This document shows positions 52,728-62,829 of a stretch of 64,000 bases of DNA, piece after piece; within the stretch, counting starts at the first letter, position 1, and each line of letters begins with the position of its first letter. The stretch is from contig BRXU01000051.1 of assembly GCA_030267565.1 (NCBI GenBank), positions 248,001-312,000 on the forward strand. The letters run 5' to 3'. Both the position numbers and the translations under genes were made by a program. The notes under the pieces are model-generated. The model was not told the DNA's origin and made no database searches. It worked only from the letters and a program-made list of their open reading frames with translations. The stretch is from Pleodorina starrii (lineage: Eukaryota; Chlorophyta; Chlorophyceae; Chlamydomonadales; Volvocaceae).

Positions 52728-53340
52728 AGGCCTTACCGGTACTTGGTAGGCCTTACTTGACGCGGTAGGTGGGCCTTACTTGGTAGGCCTTACTTGACGT
52801 AGGATGGATCCGGACGCAGCGCGGCGGTGCAGTCGTCCACCGCCTCCTGCGTGCGTGTGCAGCGACCGTGCGCCGGCCGGAGGCGAAGGCGGGGCGGCAC
52901 CGGCACCTTCATCGGACCGTCAGAGGTCAGACCGTGGTCCCCCACCGGGTCAGGCGGGGCGGCAGCGAGCGGCACCGGACCCGGGTGACCACGGTCTGAC
53001 GGTCCGATGAAGGTGCGACGATGCAGCGGGGCATGCATGGGGGGGAGGAGAAGGGCCGAGGGACGGAAAGGGGAACCGGAGAGGACTTTGTTGCCGATGG
53101 TGACGGTGTTTTATTCTGCCAGTCGATGCATGGGGGGTTGTACTGAGTCAACCGGGGCAGGCCTCCCCCCAGGATGGCGTCGTAACCATCAAAGTCGAGG
53201 CTCGAGGGAGAAAAGGTGGAGCGCTCTTGATGCTTAGTGTTGGATAGGCAGGTGTACACCTTAAGCGGCCATGAAGCGATTTCGCGCCATTAAGGCCAAG
53301 AAGGCCGTTCCCAAAGTGGTTACGTGGGCGAGAGCGGGTA
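52728..53340. other. Short tandem and hairpin sequences, no gene
   Basis: Repeated ggccttacttgacgcggta fragments to about 52800, the hairpin at 52903-53016, then about 320 bp without recognisable content. Confidence 0.5.
52903..53016. repeat. Inverted repeat with a 7-bp duplication in one arm
   Basis: gcaccttcatcggaccgtca at 52903 pairs with sequence ending at 53016. The stem continues through accgtggtc except for an extra aggtcag in the left arm. Confidence 0.85.
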
Positions 53341-53478
53341 ACCTTACCGAGCTGAAAAGCGCAGCGATCGCGTCGCCGCCAGACCAACCCAGACGGACGA
53401 GTACGCGCGACAGCACAAGAACGGCACGGACGCCCGGACAAAACAACCCGACAAATGGTAGACTCACCTGCGCTCAAT
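53341..53478 (+). repeat. Dispersed repeat R, copy 1
   Basis: The ttaccgagctgaaaa to tgcgctcaat segment recurs at 60774-60910 and 61933-62048 with few differences. Confidence 0.85.
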
Positions 53479-53692
53479 GGATGAAGCCAATTGGAAAGAA
53501 GCGAAGGAAACGGCGTGAGTCACGGCAATGTGCAACGGCAATGTCATCGAAGGAAGGAGCGAGCAGGCAGGCAAGCAAGGCAACACACACATAAACCCAC
53601 GAACGAGCTGGGGCGGCGACGCGGTGCAAAAGAGGGCGGGAAGGGGCGGCGGGGCAGAGAAGACAGGGTTACGGATGGGCAGAAAGTACGGC

Positions 53693-56600
53693 TGTCATGA
53701 CGGATTGCTGAATTCGTTCGATTTGCGGGACAGGCGCGCTGGTCTGAGGTCGAAGGCGAGGTTACGGTGTAATGTCGCATGGGTCTGTGGGTCGCTGATG
53801 CGTATCATATTTGAGATGTGGTTGGTTTGGAAGATGTGTTTTGTGGTTGGAATATTTCCATTGCGTTGATCTCCTGGCAGTCTGGTGGTTTGCTTACCTG
53901 TGGTTGGTTTCTGGTACGGCAGTCATGATCTGTTGGTTCTTAAGGGTCATTTCGACGCTGTCCCAGCGTCTCGTGTCACGATTGACTGCTCGACGCTTAG
54001 TCGTAGCCTGATTCGCGACAGTGAGTATCATGTGAGGAATTAGGATCATTGGGCGAATGTAGCCCTGGCCTCTCGTGGAACGACGAGACCCGGAAATCGC
54101 GTACCGAGAACCACGACTCGTTTGTAACGGAACCTTGACATATTTCGTAGTCAGACTACTGGCCGGTCTATGAATTGGGCTACGGAGCAGCGAGTTCGTC
54201 AGCCTGATGGTGCTACCTGTTGGCGTTCCTTCGGCGGCTTTCCGTTATTCCAGCTTTGGTGCTGCAGGCGGAATATTCCTATCTGCTGCCATTGCTTCAC
54301 CTTTCCTCCTTCTCTTCCTACCTTTATACCACAACCTTCTGACACGAGACCAAAGGAAGAGAGTCCTGGCTGGCGAGGGCGGCCCAAGGGAGTGCTAGCC
54401 TAGTCCAGCAGTCGGCCGTGTTCACCTGTTGCATGCCACGTGAGTAGGTCCAGCCCGCAGCCTTTCTTTTGCCCGGTGCAGGCCTGTTGAGCCTGTGCAC
54501 TGGGTGTCGTTTGTCTCCTTCGTTGCCTTGGCGGTGCTCTGTTCTGCTTTGCGGGTCTGTGCTTCAGGGTTTTCCTTTCTAGATAGGTACCTTTTCTCGG
54601 TCTGGTTGAGCTGTGCGGGACATGATTTGTCTGGGGCAGTTGTTTCTGGCGTGCTTTGTCGTGAGCCTGGCGTTTTGCCATTGTCGGTGTTGCGTTGCTA
54701 TTGCTAAGTGACAGGCAGCAGGTTAGCGCTAGTCAGGCAGGTTCCTTGCTCTGGTGTGTCAGCCGCCCTTACGGCGCCTTCCACCGATTCTGTCGGCTGG
54801 GGGGGGGGAGTTCTGGTATCCAGAGTGTGTGAAACCCAGCGAGTACGGTAATCGGGCGTGACAGCTGTCATGACGGATTACTGAATTCGTTCGATTTGCG
54901 GGACAGGCGTGCTGGTCTGAGGTCGAAGGCGAGGTTACGGTGGTAATGTCGCATGGGTCTGTGGGTCGCTGATGCGTATCATATTTGAGATGTGGTTGGT
55001 TTGGAAGATGTGTTTTGTGGTTGGAATATTTCCATTGCGTTGATCTCCTGGCAGTCTGGTGGTTTGCTTACCTGTGGTTGGTTTCTGGTACGGCAGTCAT
55101 GATCTGTTGGTTCTTAAGGGTCATTTCGACGCTGTCCCAGCGTCTCGTGTCACGATTGACTGCTCGACGCTTAGTCGTAGCCTGATTCGCGACAGTGAGT
55201 ATCATGTGAGGAATTAGGATCATTGGGCGAATGTAGCCCTGGCCTCTCGTGGAACGACGAGACCCGGAAATCGCGTACCGAGAACCACGACTCGTTTGTA
55301 ACGGAACCTTGACATATTTCGTAGTCAGACTACTGGCCGGTCTATGAATTGGGCTACGGAGCAGCGAGTTCGTCAGCCTGATGGTGCTACCTGTTGGCGT
55401 TCCTTCGGCGGCTTTCCGTTATTCCAGCTTTGGTGCTGCAGGCGGAATATTCCTATCTGCTGCCATTGCTTCACCTTTCCTCCTTCTCTTCCTACCTTTA
55501 TACCACAACCTTCTGACACGAGACCAAAGGAAGAGAGTCCTGGCTGGCGAGGGCGGCCCAAGGGAGTGCTAGCCTAGTCCAGCAGTCGGCCGTGTTCACC
55601 TGTTGCATGCCACGTGAGTAGGTCCAGCCCGCAGCCTTTCTTTTGCCCGGTGCAGGCCTGTTGAGCCTGTGCACTGGGTGTCGTTTGTCTCCTTCGTTGC
55701 CTTGGCGGTGCTCTGTTCTGCTTTGCGGGTCTGTGCTTCAGGGTTTTCCTTTCTAGATAGGTACCTTTTCTCGGTCTGGTTGAGCTGTGCGGGACATGAT
55801 TTGTCTGGGGCAGTTGTTTCTGGCGTGCTTTGTCGTGAGCCTGGCGTTTTGCCATTGTCGGTGTTGCGTTGCTATTGCTAAGTGACAGGCAGCAGGTTAG
55901 CGTTAGTCAGGCAGGTTCCTTGCTCTGGTGTGTCAGCCGCCCTTACGGCGCCTTCCACCGATTCTGTCGGCTGGGGGGGGGGGGAGTTCTGGTATCCAGA
56001 GTGTGTGAAACCCAGCGAGTACGGTAATCGGGCGTGACAGCTGTCATGACGGATTACTGAATTCGTTCGATTTGCGGGACAGGCGTGCTGGTCTGAGGTC
56101 GAAGGCGAGGTTACGGTGGTAATGTCGCATGGGTCTGTGGGTCGCTGATGCGTATCATATTTGAGATGTGGTTGGTTTGGAAGATGTGTTTTGTGGTTGG
56201 AATATTTCCATTGCGTTGATCTCCTGGCAGTCTGGTGGTTTGCTTACCTGTGGTTGGTTTCTGGTACGGCAGTCATGATCTGTTGGTTCTTAAGGGTCAT
56301 TTCGACGCTGTCCCAGCGTCTCGTGTCACGATTGACTGCTCGACGCTTAGTCGTAGCCTGATTCGCGACAGTGAGTATCATGTGAGGAATTAGGATCATT
56401 GGGCGAATGTAGCCCTGGCCTCTCGTGGAACGACGAGACCCGGAAATCGCGTACCGAGAACCACGACTCGTTTGTAACGGAACCTTGACATATTTCGTAG
56501 TCAGACTACTGGCCGGTCTATGAATTGGGCTACGGAGCAGCGAGTTCGTCAGCCTGATGGTGCTACCTGTTGGCGTTCCTTCGGCGGCTTTCCGTTATTC

Positions 56601-59439
56601 CAGCTTTGGTGCTGCAGGCGGAATATTCCTATCTGCTGCCATTGCTTCACCTTTCCTCCTTCTCTTCCTACCTTTATACCACAACCTTCTGACACGAGAC
56701 CAAAGGAAGAGAGTCCTGGCTGGCGAGGGCGGCCCAAGGGAGTGCTAGCCTAGTCCAGCAGTCGGCCGTGTTCACCTGTTGCATGCCACGTGAGTAGGTC
56801 CAGCCCGCAGCCTTTCTTTTGCCCGGTGCAGGCCTGTTGAGCCTGTGCACTGGGTGTCGTTTGTCTCCTTCGTTGCCTTGGCGGTGCTCTGTTCTGCTTT
56901 GCGGGTCTGTGCTTCAGGGTTTTCCTTTCTAGATAGGTACCTTTTCTCGGTCTGGTTGAGCTGTGCGGGACATGATTTGTCTGGGGCAGTTGTTTCTGGC
57001 GTGCTTTGTCGTGAGCCTGGCGTTTTGCCATTGTCGGTGTTGCGTTGCTATTGCTAAGTGACAGGCAGCAGGTTAGCGTTAGTCAGGCAGGTTCCTTGCT
57101 CTGGTGTGTCAGCCGCCCTTACGGCGCCTTCCACCGATTCTGTCGGCTGGGGGGGGGGGGAGTTCTGGTATCCAGAGTGTGTGAAACCCAGCGAGTACGG
57201 TAATCGGGCGTGACAGCTGTCATGACGGATTACTGAATTCGTTCGATTTGCGGGACAGGCGTGCTGGTCTGAGGTCGAAGGCGAGGTTACGGTGGTAATG
57301 TCGCATGGGTCTGTGGGTCGCTGATGCGTATCATATTTGAGATGTGGTTGGTTTGGAAGATGTGTTTTGTGGTTGGAATATTTCCATTGCGTTGATCTCC
57401 TGGCAGTCTGGTGGTTTGCTTACCTGTGGTTGGTTTCTGGTACGGCAGTCATGATCTGTTGGTTCTTAAGGGTCATTTCGACGCTGTCCCAGCGTCTCGT
57501 GTCACGATTGACTGCTCGACGCTTAGTCGTAGCCTGATTCGCGACAGTGAGTATCATGTGAGGAATTAGGATCATTGGGCGAATGTAGCCCTGGCCTCTC
57601 GTGGAACGACGAGACCCGGAAATCGCGTACCGAGGAGCACTACTCGTTTGTAACGGAACCCTGACATATTTCGTAGTCAGACTACTGGCCGGTCTATGAA
57701 TTGGGCTACGGAGCAGCGAGTTCGTCAGCCTGATGGTGCTACCTGTTGGCGTTCCTTCGGCGGCTTTCCGTTATTCCAGCTTTGGTGCTGCAGGCGGAAT
57801 ATTCCTATCTGCTGCCATTGCTTCACCTTTCCTCCTTCTCTTCCTACCTTTATACCACAACCTTCTGACACGAGACCATGCCTGGCTTCAGCCAGGATCG
57901 AGCTACGAGACCGCTTGGTGATTACGCGATGGAGCTATTAATTGATGATTATGCCTTGAAGATGCCGGCGATTATGATCGAGTGCCGGCCTGTGATGTTC
58001 ATCGTGATGCCCGCCGAGACCTGAGCGTTTGGAAGGGAGATCAAGTACCCTTTGTGAAGACCGATGCATGATCTGGATGCCTTTTAGTGGGTTAATGAGT
58101 GCGAAACGCGTCCGGCTCCTTGTCGTGTACCCGCCGGCCATCGATAGGGTTGTCCGTCGCTTGCGAGTTACTTTGCGGGAAGGTTGCAGGTCACCGGGCA
58201 GCGTTATTATAGCCTTAATTAGGAGGTTACACAGGTGGGGTCCTGTTTGGCATGATTTAGCAGCGCGTGCCGAGCCACCAGCGCGAGGGTGAGCCAAGGG
58301 ACGGGGGCCGAACGGAGAGCCTGCCCGTGCCCGCAGATAAGCGGCGGTCAGTAGCTTGCGATGTGTGCCGGCTCCTTACGGCATAATGCGTGATAGCCGA
58401 CGGGTTTGACTTTTAGCAAGCCGGCAGCGTGAAGAGCTTTGACAACCGGCGGCCCCTTGTGTACGGCCTTGATACCCAGGGGGGGCGTGCTAGCCAGGGT
58501 TTTCCCCCGAGTGCGGCATTCCAGGCGCAGACATCTGGTCCTCTGATAGGGCGGTCTTCTTTTGTATGTGGCGCTTTCCGGGAATGGCTTTATTCCGGCC
58601 GCGCACGTGCGCCGTGTTTCACTGCCCAGACGTGTCATTCTAGTGCACCGTTTCTGCCAGCCGTGCTGGACAAGGGTTCTCCAGGGGATTTCCGAGGGAT
58701 GTTCTGTTGAATAGTGTTTTACCAGGGCCAGGGTTTTCCAGGGGATATGCAGATTGCCGTGCAAGCGACTTCGAGAGTCACACGTGCAGGGCCGAGGAGT
58801 TCCTGGATTGGATTATGTTTACGGAATGCAATGGCTCAAAAGTCCTTAGTCCTGAGCCTATTGAATGTGTTCCGTTCATGGTGTGCCGCTGAGTTTCGCT
58901 ACGTCCGTCGGTTGGTGCATGAGCCTCAGGAAGAGAGTCCTGGCTGGCGAGGGCGGCCCAAGGGAGTGCTAGCCTATCCCAGCAGTCGGCCGTGTTCACC
59001 TGTTGCATGCCACGTGAGTAGGTCCAGCCCGCAGCCTTTCTTTTGCCCGGTGCAGGCCTGTTGAGCTTGTGCACTGGGTGTAGTTTGTCTCCTTCGTTGC
59101 CTTGGCGGTGCTCTGTTTCTGCTTTGCCGGTCTGCGCTTCAGGGTTTTCCTTTCTAGATAGGTACCTTTTCTCGGTCTGGTTGAGCTGTGCGGGACATGA
59201 TTTGGCTGGAGCAGTTGTTTCTGGCGTGCTTTGTCGTGAGCCTGGCGTTTTGCCACTGTCGGTGTTGCGTTGCTGTTGCTTAGTGACTGGCAGCAGGTTA
59301 GCGTTAGTCAGGCAGGTTCCCGTCGCTCTGGTGTGTCAGCCGCCCTTACGGCGCCTTCCGCCGTTTCTGTCGGCTGGGGGGGGAGTTCTGGTATCCAGAG
59401 TGTGTGAAACCCAGCGAGTACGGTAATCGGGCGTGACAC
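53693..59439. repeat. Tandem array of about 1.17-kb LTR-like units
   Basis: Units: 53693-54863, 54866-56039, 56042-57215, and a fourth split as 57218-57878 plus 58929-59439. Each begins tgtcatgacgg, ends gggcgtgaca and is separated by GC. TGTCA...TGACA termini are LTR-like. Read on the minus strand the unit starts TGTCACGCCC, a common Ty3/Gypsy LTR start. Units 1-3 differ by a few bases and by G-tract length; unit 4 is more diverged. Short ORFs repeated in each unit are passengers. No internal retroelement genes lie between units. Confidence 0.9.
57879..58928. other. 1.05-kb segment unique to the fourth tandem unit
   Basis: It interrupts the unit between gagacca and aagagagtcc. No ORF over about 140 codons, no TIR and no target duplication were recognised. 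It may be an insertion, or ancestral sequence deleted from units 1-3. Confidence 0.6.
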
Positions 59440-59594
59440 GACGGCAGGGTGGTGAAAGGCAGAGAAGAAAGGGCAAATGAAAAGAGAACGGCAAGGAGAA
59501 TGGCGAAGGGAAAGGGGGCAGCAGAATGAAGACGAGTGCGGGAGGGACGGAATGCGGGGCAGGGGAGAAAGGGCGAAGTGGCACGAGGGCATGG

Positions 59595-60094
59595 GTGTTG
59601 TCGGAGCAGCACTTAACCGTGCCTCGTTTCAGGACAGTTTCGCTCCGTCAAGCACAGGTCTCTGCAGCAGTGGTCCAGTAACCGTCGAGTAGATTACTCT
59701 GCCAACCAGGCTCCCTTCCAAGGCTTTTATACCCTGTTGCGAAGAAGGCTGAAACGACCTCTGGGATTCCGTCCATTCGAGGACCTTCGTGTCTGTCTGG
59801 TTCGTGTCTGTCTGTCTGGTCTGTCTACTACGTCCTACTACGTAGCCCTTCGACCGACCTTCGTCGATACGAACGGGGTCTCAGGCGTAGCACGTTCACA
59901 CGCGACCTGGTTCTTTATATTCTGGAGAACTTCTTCTATTGAACGCGCCGGGAGCGCCTTACAGACTCTACGGGAGTCTATCGCGTCCCTATTAGGACCG
60001 CCCGCCAGTACGCCCACCAGCGGCGTTCCTTCGCGCGTCTAAGTCGTAGCAATACCGCGGCATCGAAATATGCCTAAGTATTCACGCTACAACA
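59595..60094 (-). mobile_element. 3' LTR of a Ty3/Gypsy element (500 bp)
   Basis: On the minus strand it starts TGTTGTAGCG at 60094 and ends GACAACA at 59595, with 5-bp inverted termini TGTTG/CAACA. A TATAAAAG sits at about 59727-59734. It is directly preceded by a purine-rich tract and a chromodomain-coding end. Confidence 0.75.
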
Positions 60095-60110
60095 TCTGCC
60101 TCCCTCCTCT
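60095..60110 (-). other. Polypurine tract
   Basis: On the minus strand agaggagggaggcaga abuts the LTR start, as expected for plus-strand priming of a Gypsy element. Confidence 0.7.
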
Positions 60111-60474
60111 AGGAGCCTGCGTCCTCGTGGCGTTCTGGCTGCAGAGCCCAATAAGCTTCGACGAGGGCGCGGTCCTCAAAACTCGAGTCATCGACCCAAG
60201 TGTTGTGTTCGTGACCAAAACCCTTCCATTTCACCAAGTATATGTGGAGCACACGCTTCCGAAGCTTGCGAGTCTCATGGTCCAGGATTTTCTCAGCCGT
60301 CCAAACGGGCCTCGTTGTGTCGGGGTCGAGTTCAACAGCTTTCGGGGGCTGTACACTACCATCGGAACGGTAGGGTCTCGCCAACGACACGTGGAACACG
60401 TTGTGGAATCTGTATTCGGCGGGTAATTTCAACCTGGCGGCAACCGGGTTGATCATCTTCTCAATTTCGAAAGG
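60109..60474 (-). pseudogene. Ty3/Gypsy chromovirus integrase C-terminus with chromodomain, 5'-truncated
   Basis: The minus strand reads PFEIEKMINPVAARLKLPAE, YRFHNVFHVSLARPYRSDG, then the chromodomain AEKILDHETRKL and HIYLVKWKGFGHEHNTW, ending before TAG at about 60111. The first string is the usual link between the integrase core and C-terminal domain; chromodomains there guide insertion into marked chromatin. Homology stops near 60475, so the RT and integrase core are missing. Downstream are the polypurine tract and one LTR. Confidence 0.85.
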
Positions 60475-60773
60475 AATAACGACGGCAGGGCGGGCGGAAA
60501 GGGCAGAGGCTGCGGGGCGCGGGAAGTGCGATGCGCAGGAGGGGCCGGGTGGCGGACCGTGAAGAGTCGGCTCCCCACCACAACGGCCTAGCGCGCAGGC
60601 CACCACGCATGAGGGGCTCTGGGCGAGGTGAATGTCGGGAGGGGCGAACAGGTCAGGGTCAGGCCAGGGACAGGGTGGGGTAGAGGTGGGTAAAAATGAT
60701 ACCGCAGCGGAGTCGGAGACGGCGTTAGCGAACGGACCCCGAACCCAGTAATACTTACCGAACATACCTGTAA

Positions 60774-60910
60774 CCTTACCGAGCTGAAAAGACGCAGCGA
60801 CCGCGTCGCCGCCAGACCAACCCAGACGGACGAGTACGCGCGACAGCACAAGAACGGCACGGACGCCCGGACAAAACAACCCGACAATTGTAGACTCACC
60901 TGCGCTCAAT
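60774..60910 (+). repeat. Dispersed repeat R, copy 2
   Basis: Matches 53341-53478 and 61933-62048. Confidence 0.85.
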
Positions 60911-61932
60911 AGAGGAAGCGAAGCGGGAAGATTCGAGGTGGGGCACTGGGCGAGGTGACGGCAGCAAAGGGCGTGGTGGCAAGGGCAGGGCCAGGGTGGG
61001 GGCACGGGAGACAAAACGAGGGCAGACAGGGGGAGGGAGACAATGCCGGAGGAGGGAAGGGGGGAGGGAAGGGGGCGCCCGAGTGGCGAGTGCACGTGCA
61101 AGGCAAGGGGGGCACCAAGCATGCGGTGCTTGGGGGGGGGGCAGGAGCAGGGGGAAGGCAAGCAGAGGGAGGGCCACCAAGCATGAGGGTGGGCGACGGT
61201 GAGAGGGGGCGAGGGCTGGCGAGGGGCAGGGCGATGAAGGATGGGGGGCCAGGGGGCCCGGCGTGGGGCGAGATCAGGCAGGGGGAAGGGGCATCGGGGA
61301 CGGTGGGGCCTGGTGGACGTAGAGGAGGCGAGGACGGTCGGGGTTGTGGGCCAGGAGGCGGCAGGTTGGGGAAGGGTGTCGTGGGCGGTGAAGTCGGTGA
61401 AGGCAGCATCGGTGAAGTCGGTGAAGGTGGTGTCGGTGAAGTCGGGGAAGATGGTGTCGGTGAAGTCGTCGTTGAAGTTGTTGAAGTCGTCGTTGAAGTC
61501 GTTGAAGGCACGCGAACGCAGACACCCCTCACGCAGACGGAACAAAGAAGAAAAAGAAAAAAGAATCACGCGCACGCGATAAGACGCCACACAGGGCCCG
61601 GCAACAGCCGGCGCACCGTACGTGCGGACGGGGCTCGCCTTCACCAAGGTCTTTCGACACAGGGATCAGACGGACACAAGACGAAACCTCCCCGAAGGGA
61701 GTTAGCTCCGTGGATGCCCGAGGGCCTGACCGCCAGCCTTCAATTGGGGGATGGTGTGGGGATGGTGGAGTGGGAGGTGGGGATGGTGGGGTGGGAGGTG
61801 AGGTGGGGTGGGGACGGTGGGGTGGGGTGGGGTGGGAGGTGGGGGGTATAAAGAGAAATCCGCAGCGGAGAAGGAGACGGCGTTAGCGAACGGACCCCGA
61901 ACCCAGCAATACTTACCGAACATACCTGTAAC

Positions 61933-62048
61933 CTTACCGAGCTGAAAAGCGCAGCGACCGCGTCGCCGCCAGACCAAACCAGACGGACGAGTACGCGCGA
62001 CAGCACAAGAACGGCACGAGCGCCCGGACAAAACAACCCGACAAATGG
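61933..62048 (+). repeat. Dispersed repeat R, copy 3
   Basis: Matches the other R copies. It shares with copy 2 an upstream flank of about 85 bp from tataaagag-like sequence to acatacctgtaacc. Confidence 0.85.
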
Positions 62049-62618
62049 GGTGTACTGGGGTTGTTACAGTGGGCTCCGGACTGAAGAAGTGTAGAGCCAA
62101 CGGGCCAGCTGGCCGTGCACTGCACCGGAGGCGATCACGGCAGCCGAGGCGCCCATCCAGACCAGACAGCAAGAGTCACCCAGACAGGGACGAGCAAGCC
62201 CGCGAGGAAAGGCTCAGATAACCGCAACCACGGGGGAATTCGCCACGAAGCTCCCCAGTTTGCGGCGGGCCCCGGGGCCACACAAGAAGGCCCACGAACA
62301 TGGAGGGTGGATTGGGTTGGCTTGGGTAAAAATGCGCACGTGGAACAAGGTGGTCGGCCTTGCAGCTGTGGCAGCGACAGTCCGCAACTCTTAAGCGGCA
62401 GCCGGGTTCCCAGGCGAGTGCGGATCAGGGTTGCGGATTCGGTCCCTGGACAGCGCTGATAACCTAGGGCCACACCGCAGCCATCGACGGATGCCTGTGA
62501 GGAGTCTCGGAGCGGGGGCAGGCTATCCAGGCGTGTGGCTTTCATGGCCCAGGGAAGCGGGAAGGGAGGGAGGTGGTCAACTGGTCATCTACTTAACGGC
62601 CGCCGTACGGATATGGAT

Positions 62619-62750
62619 TTAAGGATCAAACTTGCCAAGGAGCAAGCTTAGGGAAATAACGTTTTTACCATCGATGACGAGCTTACCTCTTTGGATAAGT
62701 TCTTGGGCCTTCTGCTCACGCCAAGCCTTGCGGAAGGCCGCTGAGTCCAT
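62619..62750 (-). CDS. Small ORF of 43 residues, unknown
   Basis: An ATG at 62750 opens a 43-codon frame of ordinary composition (MDSAAFRKAWREQKAQELIQ at the start) followed by GKLVIDGKNVISLSLLLGK, ending TAA. The start sits 80 bp from the divergent ankyrin gene start. The amphipathic helix plus short beta-like stretch looks like real protein, but no family was recognised. It could be a stand-alone small protein or the 5' end of a lost gene. Confidence 0.35.
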   Translation of the reverse strand: MDSAAFRKAWREQKAQELIQRGKLVIDGKNVISLSLLLGKFDP

Positions 62751-62829
62751 CTTACAAGTTCGGCATTATGCTGTCGCATACAGGCGCAGGAAGCTTTGAG
62801 CGAACATGTGAATGATATAGGGGCAAAAA

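Larger units (their letters stand above)
60475..62618. other. Repeat-rich stretch without a gene
   Basis: Contains repeat R copies at 60774-60910 and 61933-62048. Each is preceded by a TATAAAGAG...GCAGCGGAGAAGGAGACGG-type motif at about 60690 and 61848. Low-complexity GGTGGG and GAAGTCGGTG repeats occur at about 61370-61500 and 61745-61850. No convincing ORF. Confidence 0.55.

Noticed and set aside
53811..57537. Identical short ORFs of 60-93 codons in each tandem unit
   Set aside because: Their conservation follows from recent duplication of the unit; composition and lack of motifs argue against genes.
60109..61647. A 512-codon minus-strand ORF as one gene
   Set aside because: Only the last 120 codons are integrase/chromodomain; the rest crosses dispersed repeats and low-complexity DNA.
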